Positions 46,807 to 57,072 of a stretch of 64,000 nt of DNA are shown here, in pieces (positions within the stretch are counted from its first letter, which is position 1; the number at the start of each line of letters is the position of its first letter). The notes beneath the pieces are model-generated. The model did not search any database. It was not told the DNA's origin and was given only the letters and a program-made list of their open reading frames with translations. Source of the stretch: Moniliella sp. 'wahieum' (taxonomy: Eukaryota; Basidiomycota; Moniliellomycetes; Moniliellales; Moniliellaceae); contig RSEE01000027.1 of assembly GCA_003971905.1 (NCBI GenBank), positions 248,001 to 312,000 on the forward strand, read 5' to 3'. Made by a program: the position numbers and the translations under genes.

Positions 46807-48236
46807 TTAAACCACTTGGTCCATGCGTGAGGTAAGTGAAAGGGGAAATGCTAGAGGTGGTGCTTTGCCGCGGGGGAGCCACTCGTGGTCCATAGCCACG
46901 GAAGAAGGAGTGAGAACAAAGCTGCAGCCGCCATGAGAGGTGGAGGCAGAGGAGGAAGCCCGGGACCGTGGAGCTCTTAGTCCAACGGAGCTGGCCGAGC
47001 TGTCGACCGAACCGCGACCCTGCGAGGGGGGTAGCCGCGATAAGTTTGGGGGCCAGTACATTGATGGGCTGGGTTGCGCCTGTGCAACCGGCGAATAGTC
47101 CAGTTGCTCCAGTGCCGGCATCAGGCTGGGGCCATGGGCCTGCACAAAAGACTGGCTCGGTGGCTGGCTCTGGATGCAGGTCGAGAGAGAGGAACCGGTT
47201 GAAGGGTGCATGACATCCAAGTGAGAGGATGGGGCGGGTGGCAGGCGAACGAACTGGGGATGGCCGAATGCGACCCCGGCGGGCGAAGAGGCGAAGAGGA
47301 GGAGCGGGAGGAGCGGAGTGACAAGCGGTGCTACCCAACTCGCCTTGGTTGGCGACGGCTCAGGTGTCAACGCTTTGGACCCTGATTCCGGGGCGAGGCG
47401 GTACGAAGTAGGCGGGGTGAGGTCGGAGTTGGGTGCAGTGGGGCGGGGGGGGATGTAAAGGGCCTGGTCGAAGTAGCCCTGCTCCAACAGCTTGGCAAAA
47501 CATAGCAGTTGTTCCGCTGGTACATTGACTCGATACCCCAGAAAACTAAACAGCTCTTGCTCCATAGTGTTGATGTCTTTCAAACTGAAAACACCTTGTC
47601 CGACAATGGCCCACGACTTGTTCGAGTAGGTATCGTCACACAATGCCTTGCTCGACAACATTAACGCCGAGATGAAAAGCCTGTGTCCGCTGGAACCCCG
47701 GGAGGAAGGAAAACGTTGTTTGAGCCGCTTGAGGAGATAAAGAGCTTGGTACACGACCAGCGTTGGCAGACGGGTACGGTGCAGAGCATACGCGATAAAC
47801 TCCACCAATCGAGGCGTTTCCTTACATGGGGTGATACTTGATCGCGACCGGACTGTTGACTCTTGAAATGGGCCAACGGGTGGCAGGAGAAAAGGGCGGT
47901 GATAACCACCTCACACATCTCGGACAGAGCACGGAAGCCATACAAGTTGCTGATGTCCCTTCTTGGAGCGTCAAGTGTGACAGGGGGAGCGCCTGGGCCA
48001 AGGTGTGGGCCGAAACAAATGGGCACCGTACGCTCCTCAGGCTCCGAATCGGTTTCGCTCTTGGGTTGCGAAGAATGGGGCGAAATGAGCGGGGGTTGGA
48101 GGTGGGGTGGATGGTGAGGTGGGGCGAGGACTGGTGGGAAAGGCAGGGAGGCGAGACAGGATGCAGCCCTTGGCCGTGAGGCTTGGGCGGGGGGGATGGC
48201 TGGGCCGTTGGTTTGGACATGGGGATGAGGGGGCAT
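46807..48236 (-). CDS. Pcl/Pho80-type cyclin (Pho85 cyclin family)
   Basis: A regulatory partner of a Pho85-type cyclin-dependent kinase, linking nutrient or morphogenetic cues to the cell cycle. From the ATG at 48236, a Pro/Ser-rich N-terminus leads to 'DISNLYGFRALSEMCEVV' and then the cyclin box: 'RLVEFIAYALHRTRLPTLVV', 'ALYLLKRLKQRFP', 'RLFISALMLSSKALCDDTYS', 'NKSWAIVGQGVFSLKDINTM', 'EQELFSFLGYRVNV'. The SNKSWA segment is characteristic of Pcl1/2-like cyclins. A long Ser/Pro/Ala-rich C-terminus follows to the stop at 46807-46809. One frame change near 47820 separates the two halves. Everything from about 47810 to the stop is open in one frame. An upstream open frame (48343-48792) may be 5' leader. 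The gene is an island within repeat-rich DNA. Confidence 0.87.
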
Positions 48237-49059
48237 AGTTGTGAAGAGAACAGGGGGATAAGAGCTGCGTGGTGGTGGGGGTAAGGTAGGAGTACTGTGA
48301 AGCAAGCCGGTCCAACTGTCCCGAAAGAGAGGCCAAGCACAGCTAGCTAATAACAAGCAAAAACGCTAGTACCTGGTAGCCTGGGTTGTCCGTTTGGGCC
48401 GTGTGTCGGGAGCGTTGGCAAGTGTTCCAACAAGGCTGACTTGTCCGCTTGAGCTTGAGCTTGAGTTTGCGTTTGCGCTTATAAGCGTCTCTGCTGCGGC
48501 AGTAGCAAGGTGCGCCAGCGGCTGAGGCGTCGGGCACAGTAGCTGGATGGGGGAGGTCGGGGTGCGGTTGGTGCAGATGGGGATGAAGGAAGGGGGGGCA
48601 GAAGGAAGCCAGGAAGAAGAACGATGAGCCGGCGGTGGCGGTGGACGGGTGGATATATGCCACGGTGCTTGGCCCTAGCGGCTGGCTTTCGCAGGCTTCG
48701 GCGGGTCGGCGGTGGGGCGGGTGGCGACAGACTGGTGACGCGTGACGGGTGAGCCGACTGGTCCACTGTGCCTTGCGGCTGAAATCAGGCATCTGAGATC
48801 ACCAATCACCGATCTCGATCACTGAGATGGAGATCTGACATGCTGAGACCGACGACCCTGTCCCGCCAGGTATCCAATATCTAACCGCCCATCCAAGAGA
48901 ATGGCTTTCATTCCAGTGGGGCGCAGCGGGCCGCATGCCTCGGAGAAGCATCTTTTCAGTGGTTTCGTGTCGCTCTAGGGCCTACGTGCCACCCGCCTCT
49001 GCTCTCCTCTGGGATCTAGCGCCTAGCCCCAACCGTCCGCGTCACGTCACAGTGCCAGT
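48237..49059. other. upstream of the cyclin gene
   Basis: Promoter-side DNA of the cyclin. A minus-strand open frame (48792-48343) has His/Pro/Ser-rich sequence and a Lys/Leu-rich run encoded by a repeating GCTTGAGCTTGAG-type tract (about 48440-48480). It could be a 5' exon but I cannot confirm it. Confidence 0.35.
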
Positions 49060-49420
49060 GACCTAGTGACCGGTGACCGGTCACCCGGTCACGGTGACCG
49101 ATGATCGATGTCGTTGAGCGTGGGAAGTGGGACATGTAACCGGTGACCGGTGACCCTGAGGAGGCCTGAGAGTCTGGCGGGGTCCTGACTCAGTACTCAG
49201 TACTCAGTACACTCAGTACACTCAGTCTGAGTACTCAGTCTGAGTCCCTCAGGCATGAGATCACCGCTCCAAGCCTGAGCACCTGAACCTGAGGCCTGAC
49301 AGTCTGACGCGTGCGCCTGAGGGCCTCAGGCCTCAGTTCTGGCTGCTATCCGAAGATCCACCTGCCTGAGGCCGCCTGATCTGATCGATCTGAAGCTTGA
49401 AGCTTGAAGCAAACGTAGTT
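49060..49420. repeat. heptamer arrays (CCGG, GTAC, GGCC, AGCT cores)
   Basis: TGACCGG x2 at 49067-49080 and again near 49140-49153, with inverted TCACCCGG beside the first. TCAGTAC x3 in register at 49190-49210, then spaced copies to about 49240. TGAGGCC/TCAGGCC words at about 49290-49340, and TGAAGCT x2-3 at 49391-49411. These follow the same rule as the 43-46 kb cluster. Confidence 0.85.
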
Positions 49421-49789
49421 GGCAAAGCTTGAAGCTCGTGACCGGGACTAGGAACTGCCCGTCACGCGTCAAGGTCCCCCTCAGATCAGACCTTCAGGCT
49501 CAGATAACTTGGTCGCATCCCCAGTATCCTTCCCCTTTTCCTACCCATGCTCGAGATGCCAAGGGAGTACCGATAATCGATAATGGCAGAGGTGGCCACA
49601 AAAGCACAGCTGACTGCCCAGCTGCCCACCACAGAATAGAATTGTGTTGCCTACCTACAAGGTACGTTAACCCGTTCTACGCAGTATTACATGTTACATA
49701 CTGATCCGTTTACTCCTGCCGACTTCTGTCGAATATCAACGTTTCAACCGATGGAGGATCTGCCAGCACCGAACTACACCCGAACTTGA

Positions 49790-50290
49790 AGCCTCGAGCT
49801 TGAAGCTTGAAGCTTGAAAAGTCAGTTAAAAGTAACGCCTAAAAACGTGACACGCTGAACGTTAAACTTAACGTTAATTAATGAGGCCTAAGGCGCAGGC
49901 CTAAGCTGATGTGGATGTTAAAAAACGCTAATGCTTAGAAGGCCACACTGTTCCACCACCGTTCCATCTTCATCGCCACTTTCATTAGCCCCCCTCTTCT
50001 CACCGTCGCCACCGTCGCCACCGTTGCCCCGTCCACCACTGTTAGGCCTTAGGGTTGAATTTAGCTTAAGGTTTATCCATCATCACCGTGGAGCGTCATA
50101 TGGCAGCGCCGGCGGTGCGCTGTGTATACGTGTTATTGGTATAGTTCGGTCAGAAAACTTGCAAACGACCTCTCGTCTTATAGACGGCGAACACATTGTT
50201 TGGGCCCTGGAACGAATTAACCACTGAGTACTGAGTCTCAATGGAGAGTTCAAATTGTTGAACGTTCACCGTTCAGACGTTCAGATGTCT
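49790..50290. repeat. scattered heptamers and inverted GGAACGG-type words
   Basis: TGAAGCT copies at about 49799-49818. TTAACGT and TAAGGCC words at about 49858-49905. CACCGTTCC and CGCCACCGT words at about 49950-50030, which are the reverse complement of the GGAACGGTGGCG motif. TTCAACG-type words at about 50255-50290, just before the chromovirus. Confidence 0.65.
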
Positions 50291-50892
50291 GCCACGTTCA
50301 TTCGTATCCACACGCGCTATACTCTCAGCTCTCAGGTATGAAAACGGATGGCGGGTGTCAGAGGGTCCTGTTCGATGATCTACTGATCCTGGGTTCCACA
50401 CGCCGGATGAACAGGTGTGTTTAGACGCAGTGTTTCTTTGTCCAAGCCTTACATGTTACAGCTCAAGGCTCAAGGGCACAAGCTCTACTGTCAATGATAT
50501 GGCTGCGCCTGGCAGGAACCCTCTGAAAAATTCTATCAAAATACACCGATTTCTTTATTAGGGCTTAATGTTGTTACATGTTGGTAGGCAGAGGTTTTAT
50601 TACGGCCCGTTGAGACCAACTTCGCTCCGCTTTTTAGCTTCATCGCCACCACACAATGCCCACCGCCGCCCTGAAACACGTATGTGGCGATGCAGCGCTA
50701 AGCTGAGGCCCTGAGCCTGGCTCAACGTAGGTTCATGTATGCATGATGCTAGTCCACTACGTGCCCCATTTCGTACGAGTCTCTTGCCCAGGCAGCCACT
50801 GAATATCAGCCACGGGGCCTGGGACGGCGCGTCCTGGCTCACCGTGACGCGTGACGTATAATGGAGATGCAACCGGTGATTGGTAAATACGG

Positions 50893-51073
50893 TGTCACCG
50901 AATGACTAAGCTCGCTCCAATTTCCAATTCCGCATCCTGTGTCTCTCGCTCTTCCCTTCCCTTTTGCTTCTGTTCTCTGCCTGATGCCTTCTGTTTCCTC
51001 CCACGAACGATCTTGCCTTTCCCCCCGCCTCTGACAGGACCTTGGTCTCCCTCGTTTAGCCCCGACTGTTACA
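50893..51073 (+). repeat. 5' LTR of the chromovirus
   Basis: 181 bp with TGTCACC and TGTTACA ends. It contains ACGAACGAT at 51003-51011, complementary to the site just inside the element, which suggests that transcription (R) starts at or near that point. Confidence 0.96.
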
Positions 51074-51075
51074 TT

Positions 51076-51084
51076 ATCGTTCGT
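51076..51084 (+). promoter_or_regulatory. candidate self-priming primer binding site
   Basis: ATCGTTCGT begins 2 bases after the 5' LTR and is the exact reverse complement of ACGAACGAT at 51003-51011 in the LTR (also 56464-56472 in the 3' LTR). No TGG-starting tRNA-type site is visible here. This arrangement is that of Tf1-like elements, where the 5' end of the RNA folds back to prime. Inference from position and complementarity. Confidence 0.55.
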
Positions 51085-51112
51085 CAACCCCAATCAGACG
51101 AGCCCGACCAAG

Positions 51113-52476
51113 ATGTCCGCGACCCCCGACCAGCAGAATCTCAGCAACCCTACCAGTAACCCCCCCGTGCGCCGCAGTGGCCGTTACGCATTGGATGCCT
51201 CGGATGATGGCGGCGATGGCGGCGGTGCTGGCGGTGGCGAGGAGGGCAGAATGGTACACCCCGCCGCTCCGATGGCCCAAGACCCATCTTCCATGGCTGG
51301 ACCCCCCGCTTCTGCAATCGCGCTGGACGAGTTGAATGATGCTCGCGCGGCTCGTCGGCTGCAGGCGGAGAAGCTCCGCGAGGAACGGGCCTACGAGGCC
51401 GAGAAGATTCGCGACGACAATGCCCACGAGGCCGAGAAGATTCGAGTCGATCGCGCCCACACTCAGTTCCGGCGGGAGGCCATGCTGGAGGAGAAACGGG
51501 CGGAGGCTGCAGCGGCTGTTGAGATGCTGCAGCTCTCACAGACGGCAGAGCAAGCGCGCGCTGCTGCTAGCGGTGGTCCCGCCAACGTGCAAGGCCCCGC
51601 CCTTTCCGCCTCCGAGAGCGCCCCGTCCCAGCCGGCACCCGCGTCTCGCGACCTCAAGATGTTCGAGCCTGTCCATTTCCGTCCGTCCTCCAGTGCTCAC
51701 CCCAGCAAGAGTGACCGCATCTCGGCTGAAGAGGTCGTTACTTCCTTTGAGATCTACGCCCGCGTCGCCCTCGGTCGCCACGTCGACGATGCGGAGAAGA
51801 TTGACCGGTTCATGGGATTGATGCAAGGCGAGGCGCTTCGGTGGCTCCGGCAGTACGGGTCGGAGCCCGAACTGCCGTTGGCTCAGCGCACCTCCCCTGA
51901 CCTCCAGTCGTGGCCTGCCTTTCGGACTGCGTTTTTGACCGAATGGGGTGAACGTAACCCGCAGCAGTCAGCGTATGTGGAGTATCGGGCGCTCACTCAG
52001 ACCGGGTCGGCTGCCGACTATGCCGCTCAATTTGTGCGTCTGCTGCGATGCTGGAGCCCCAATGCCCCTCATGAGCAGTACATTGGGACTTTCTGTATGG
52101 GCTGAAACCCAAGGTGCGAGACGGTCTTGCTGCTCGTGGTGAGTCTACACACGTCAATCGGCTGTCGTTTGAGCAGCTGCGCACTGCGGCCATCGATATC
52201 GACGAGTCCCAGACGTTGGGTATGCGCGGCGTTAGTAGGGCTTCTCAGGCTCCGAGCGGGAGCCAGTTTTTTCGGCCCTCGCCGGCCGAACCCGAGCCCA
52301 TGGACCTTAGCGCAGCCGAGGCGCAGGCCACAGAGAGAGCAGCACGATATCGGGAGCGCAGGGCGGAAGGATCCTGCTACTGTTGCGGCTCCCGTGACCA
52401 CCGCATCGCCCGCTGCCCGCTTGCCAGCTCGCCCCCGCCTCAACAGTCCGACTCCTCCACGGCTGGTGCTGTCTGA
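51113..52476 (+). CDS. gag: chromovirus Gag (nucleocapsid) with zinc knuckle
   Basis: The structural protein of the intracellular particle. The ATG at 51113 lies 40 bp after the LTR. It opens a charged, Gly-rich N-terminus and a Glu/Lys/Arg coiled coil (about residues 70-145). The retrotransposon Gag domain follows (about 51720-52200, 'FMGLMQGEALRWLRQY', 'AFLTEWGERNPQQSAYVEYR'). The C-terminus carries one CCHC knuckle, 'CYCCGSRDHRIARC', C-x2-C-x4-H-x4-C. Stop 52474-52476. A one-base loss in a T-run near 52093 shifts the frame in the middle; otherwise the domain is complete. Confidence 0.92.
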
Positions 52477-55400
52477 GGCGGCCGTCGGGCCCAGTCGGCC
52501 TTCGCCTGGTTCTTTCACGGTACTTGTTCACTTGCGCCCTGGTTCTTCGTCCTCGTCCCCGTCCCCAGCTCCGATCCCGGTTCTTGCCCTGATTGACTCT
52601 GGTGCCAACAGCGTCTTTATGGATCGTGTCTTCGCTCACCGACACGGCCTGCTTGCCCATCCGCTGGAGTCGCCCTTGTCAGTCCGCGTAGTTGACGGAC
52701 GCCCCATCTCTTCGGGTCTGGTGACCCGGGCGGTGGAGGCATCCGTCGCGGTCGGCTCGCATGTGTCGACCGAGGAATTTTTCCTCACCTCCCTCCACCA
52801 TCCCTTGATTCTTGGCCTCCCCTTTCTCGAGGCCCACAACCCTTCCACCGACCCTCGCACACTTTGCATTTCGACAAACCGCAGTGCCGCGAGCATTGCC
52901 AACCCCAACCCAGCACCAGCACCAGCACCAGCACCAGCACCCGCCCCCGCACCACCAGCACCAGCACCAGCACCAGCACCAGCACCAGCATCTCCCCAAC
53001 CAGTTCCCCCCTCCCCCACATCCGCCGCAGTCCCCCTCTCAGCTTCCGTACCAGTCTGTGCCTCCACCTTCAAACCAGTCCCCCCTCCCCAAGGTACGCG
53101 TCTTCGCTCCTCACCTCCGGTACCACCCCTTCCCAGTCCTCCCTTCCCCTAGCGTGCCGATTGACCTCCTTTCCTTGGAACAGTTTGAAGGAGAGGTGGC
53201 CGCCGATCCCACACCGAGGTATGCGTTGCCCGTCCCAGTGACCCAGCTTTGGTCATTTCGTCTGTTTCCGTTGCAGAGGGTCCAGAGCCAGTGTTCCCTG
53301 ACGAGTTTGACACCCCGGAGTATGTCGACCACGTCCGGAAAACGGTGCCTACCCGCTACCATGCCTATCTTGATGCCTTCTCCAAGTCTGGCGCCAAGAC
53401 GCTTCCCACCCATCGTGCGGCCGACCATTCGATCGACCTCGTGCCCGGCGCTACTCCCACCTTCACTCGTCTCTATCCCCTCTCTACGGGCGAGATGGAT
53501 GCCCTGGGCCGTTGGATTGACGAAAATTTGGCCTCTGGGTTCATTCGCCCGTCTAAATCGCCGTTTGGGGCGGGTGTTCTCTTTGTTAAGAAGAAGGATG
53601 GCTCGCTCCGACTGTGTGTAGACTATCGTGCTCTCAACTCCATTACCATCAAGAATCGTATGGCCCTCCCCTTGATTAGTGACTCGCTCGATCGCTTGTC
53701 CGGGGCTCGCGTTTTTACCAAGCTTGACCTCCGTGGGGCGTACAACCTTTTGAGGGTCAAGGAGGGCGATGAGTACAAGACGGCTTTTCGTACCCGGTAT
53801 GGTCACTTTGAGTCGCTCGTCATGCCGTTCGGTCTCTGTAACGCGCCCGCCACTTTCCAAGCCATAATGAATGATCTCCTCCGGGACTCCTCGACGTCTC
53901 GGTGCTGGCATATTTGGACGATATTTTGGTATTCTCGTCGGACGAGAAGGCACACGAGGAGCATGTTGCCGAGGTGTTGCGGCGTCTGCAGCGCGCAAGG
54001 CTTTACCTTAATCCGGACAAGTGCCAGTTCCACACATCCCAGACTGAGTATTTGGGCTATGTCGTTTCGCCCACGGGGATCGGAATGGATCCTGCTAAGG
54101 TGGAAGCGATCAAAGCATGGCCGACGCCCAAGACCAGTCGCCAAGTTCAGGTGTTCCTTGGGTTTGCCAATTACTATCGCCACTTCATTCGCTCCTATGC
54201 CCGCATTTCGGCACCCCTTTCCGACCTCACCCGCAAGACACAGCGGTTTGATTGGACGCCTGCCTGCCAAAGCGCCTTCGACGACCTCAAGAGGGCCTTC
54301 GCTTCTCCCCATGTCATTTGCCATTTTGACCCCAGTCGGCCACTCCGCATTGAGACTGACGCATCGGATGCCGCCTTGGGTGCCGTGCTGGCCCAGCAGG
54401 ACAAACATGGTCGTTGGCGGCCTGTCGCCTTCCATTCCCGCAAGCTTGTCGCAGCCGAACTCAACTATACCACGTCTGAGAAGGAGGTGCTTGCCATTGT
54501 GGCGGCCGTCGAAGTGTGGCGCCACTATGTTGAGAGCGTCGATACGGTCCAGGTGCTTACGGACCACGAGGCGATCGCTACCTTCCGCCGGCCGCGCCTC
54601 CTGAACCGCCGGCAGGGCCGGTGGCGTCAGACCTTGTCGCCCTACCGGTTACTCATGGTGTATCGCTCCGGGACGAAGAATGCTGCCGCTGATGGCTTGT
54701 CCCGTCGCCCCGATCTTTCCATCGGCTCTCGCCCTGCCGAGGCTGCCCCCCAGACCCTGCTGGAGCCTGTCTCTGAGCGTTCGGCTGCTGTGCTCGAGCT
54801 CATGTCCACTCAGCCCGACGCGCCGTTGGTGGCGCGCTTGTCGGCCGACGAGATCCAGCAGCGCATCCGCGACTTGGTGCCCCGCGCCCCCGTTGGGCCG
54901 TTGCGATCTCCCCGCGACCCCCCCCTCATGCTCTTACCGTTCGCGATGGCTCCTGTGGCATGGGGAGCAGATCTATGTCCCCCCGATGCCCTCTCCGCGC
55001 GGCTGTCCTTTTCCAGGCCCACGACTCCGCGCTGGCAGGACACGAAGGGCGGGACAAGACTCGGTTGCGTGTGCGGTCGCAGTATTGGTGGCCCCGCCTG
55101 TCGGCCGACGTGTGGGCATATGTGCGCTCTTGCGACCGTTGTCAGCGGACCAAAGTGCCGCGGCGTCCTCCCGCTGGCTTGCTTCAACCCTTGGCCCCAC
55201 CTCAAGGCCCGTGGACTCATTTAACGATGGATCACATCACCCAGCTTCCACCCTCGAAGGGGTTCGATGCCATCTTGGTCGTGGTGGACAGGTTCACTAA
55301 GATGGCGCATTTCATTCCTGCCCACACAACGGACACGGCGCCGCGGCTTGCCCACCAGTTTGTTCACCACGTTTTCCGCTACCATGGGTTGCCGCGCGAC

Positions 55401-56445
55401 TTGGTCAGCGACCGTGGTCCTACCTTTACGAGCCACTTTTGGAGGGCCCTGTGCAGTGACTTGGGCATCCACTCGAGCCTCAGCACGGCGTATCACCCCC
55501 AATCGGACGGGCACGACGGAGAGAGTGAACCAGGTGCTCGAGCAGTACCTTCGTTGCTACCTGGATGAGCAGCAGTCAAACTGGATTGATCTTCTTCCCA
55601 CGGCCGAGTTTGCTTACAACTCTTCTCCCCACTCCAGCACAGGCGCGTCCCCCTTTTTCCTTACGTATGGCTACTCGCCCCGCGGTGAGTTGGCGGCTGC
55701 GTCGTCGGCCGTGCCGGACGCTGCATCGTACCTCGAGGGCCTCCGCTCGGCCCAGGCCGTAGCTCGGAAGACGCTGGCCGCTGCCCAGGAGCGGTATCGG
55801 CACTACGCTGATCAGCATCGCACCGAGGCCGACACCTTTGAAGTTGATCAACCGGTTTTGGTTCGGCGCGATGGCTACTTCTCCACCCAACGTCCCTCCG
55901 ACGGGTTGGATTATCGCTACCTTGGTCCCTTTCCCATTGTCCGTGCTGTCGGACGTGCTGCGTACCAGGTTCGCTTGCCTGATTGGCTTCACATTCACGA
56001 TGTGTTCCACCTCTCCCGGTTGCGCGCCTATAGCCCAGGCGACGAGGTCTCTAACCGCTTGGTCGAGCCCCCTCCCCCCCTTCCCGAGTATGCCGACGGG
56101 GGCGTTCATCACGAGGTCCAAGAGGTTCTTGACTCCCGCCGTAAGGGTCGCGGTGGACGTCTCGAGTACTTTGTCCATTTCCGAGGCTACCCGGTCCACG
56201 AGCGGGAGTGGGTGCCAGCCGCGGACATGTCCCACGACGCCGACCCGGTGGTTCGTTTCCATGCGATGTACCCGACAAGCCTGTTTCCCGCTCCCGTCGC
56301 ATTGCCCTTGCCCGCCTCCTCCGAAGCCGGGGAGGTGAGGTCTGAAAGGGGGCAATGTCACCGAATGACTAAGCTCGCTCCAATTTCCAATTCCGCATCC
56401 TGTGTCTCTCTCTTCCCTTCCCTTTTGCTTCTGTTCTCTGCCTGA
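52477..56445 (+). CDS. pol: chromovirus Pol: protease, RT, RNase H, integrase, chromodomain
   Basis: Domains in order: aspartic protease ('[11 protein letters not shown]', about 52590); a long Ala-Pro linker; reverse transcriptase (about 53440-54000, '[13 protein letters not shown]' and the catalytic 'YLDDILVF' at about 53910); RNase H (about 54350-54600, '[14 protein letters not shown]', 'LTDHEAI'); integrase zinc finger (about 55020-55150, ending 'CDRCQRTK') and DDE core (about 55220-55530, '[12 protein letters not shown]', '[12 protein letters not shown]'); and a C-terminal chromodomain (about 56085-56270, '[18 protein letters not shown]'). The protease frame overlaps the end of gag, +1 relative to it. 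Stops or frame changes occur near 53150, 53245, 53890, 54955 and 55515. All catalytic motifs I checked are present, so indel errors or very recent damage are likelier than old decay. The last frame runs about 90 nt into the 3' LTR. Confidence 0.93.
52911..52990 (+). repeat. CCAGCA/CACCAG microsatellite coding an Ala-Pro linker
   Basis: About thirteen near-perfect 6-bp units inside pol between protease and reverse transcriptase. In the protease frame it encodes alternating Ala and Pro, a stiff linker. Such a tract is prone to slippage. Confidence 0.85.
56345..56355 (+). promoter_or_regulatory. polypurine tract before 3' LTR
   Basis: AAAGGGGGCAA directly precedes the TGTCACC start of the 3' LTR, the expected place for the plus-strand primer tract. 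Confidence 0.75.
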
Positions 56446-56534
56446 TGCCTTCTGTTTCCTCCCACGAACGATCTTGCCTTTCCCCCCGCCTCTGACAGGA
56501 CCTTGGTCTCCCTCGTTTAGCCCCGACTGTTACA
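56356..56534 (+). repeat. 3' LTR of the chromovirus
   Basis: 179 bp, identical to the 5' LTR except for a 2-bp loss in the CTCGCTCTT segment. Followed by AACGG, a near match to the left flank TACGG. Confidence 0.96.
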
Positions 56535-56703
56535 AACGGCAGCCGGGGTACCCTGTACCCGGAAACCAGAAACCTTTGGCGAATAAGAGAAGCGGAACCT
56601 ACCCCCAAAAACCCCGCCAGCCACCCCTCCCCGCTGTTCTTTGTTGGAAGTTGGACCTAGCTGTCCCGCTTAGCCTGACAGCGACGCGCGCCCTCCGTCT
56701 TTG

Positions 56704-57072
56704 TTCAACGTTCAACGTTCAACGTTCAACGTGTTCAACTGATTTGTCGATCTGTTTGAGGAGATGGGGTCGGTCAGCGCTGCTCAGCGCTGAGGCTCAG
56801 CGCTCAGGCCGCCAACCGGGCACACGTCGTTTTGACGTGTTGACGCCGCGGATGCCGAACATTGGGCACATATTCAGCTCGCAGACGGTTGTTTTCCCAG
56901 ACGGTTGTCTAGCGGTGGACACATTGGTCGGCCGGGGGACTGTCGAATACATTGTATCTGAAACACGCTCTCCGTCTTCACGTGCATCACGCGTGATGGT
57001 CACATGTCACATGTCACATGTCACTGTCACGGTGCCTGACGCGTAACGCGTAACGCGTGTAACTAGTTACTC
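56704..57072. repeat. heptamer arrays (ACGT, GCGC, CATG, CGCG cores)
   Basis: TTCAACG x4 in register at 56704-56731. TCAGCGC words at about 56773-56805. TCACATG x3 at 57000-57020. TGACGCG, TAACGCG, TAACGCG at 57037-57057, followed by a TAACTAGTTA palindrome. Confidence 0.88.

Larger units (their letters stand above)
50893..56534 (+). mobile_element. full-length Ty3/gypsy chromovirus
   Basis: LTRs of 181 and 179 bp (TGTCACC...TGTTACA) bound a 5.3-kb internal region in the order gag, protease, reverse transcriptase, RNase H, integrase, chromodomain. That order is diagnostic for Ty3/gypsy chromoviruses. The LTRs differ only by a 2-bp indel that I can see, so the insertion is recent. The flanks TACGG (50888-50892) and AACGG (56535-56539) look like a 5-bp target duplication with one mismatch. 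A G-rich polypurine tract precedes the 3' LTR. The coding region carries several frame changes, of the same kind as in host genes. At least one solo LTR (8.66 kb) and one old LTR relic (21.45 kb) belong to the family. Confidence 0.97.

Noticed and set aside
46469-47338. 289-codon minus-strand frame overlapping the cyclin
   Set aside because: It overlaps the conserved cyclin coding sequence in another frame and shows only low-complexity Pro/Ser/Leu sequence.
43481-50290. CRISPR-like or telomeric repeats
   Set aside because: Units are 7 bp without spacers, cores differ between arrays, and the host is eukaryotic; no telomere-type TTAGGG series is present.
52679-53021. Minus-strand frames rich in Cys/Trp/Val repeats
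   Set aside because: They are the reverse reading of the CCAGCA microsatellite inside pol.
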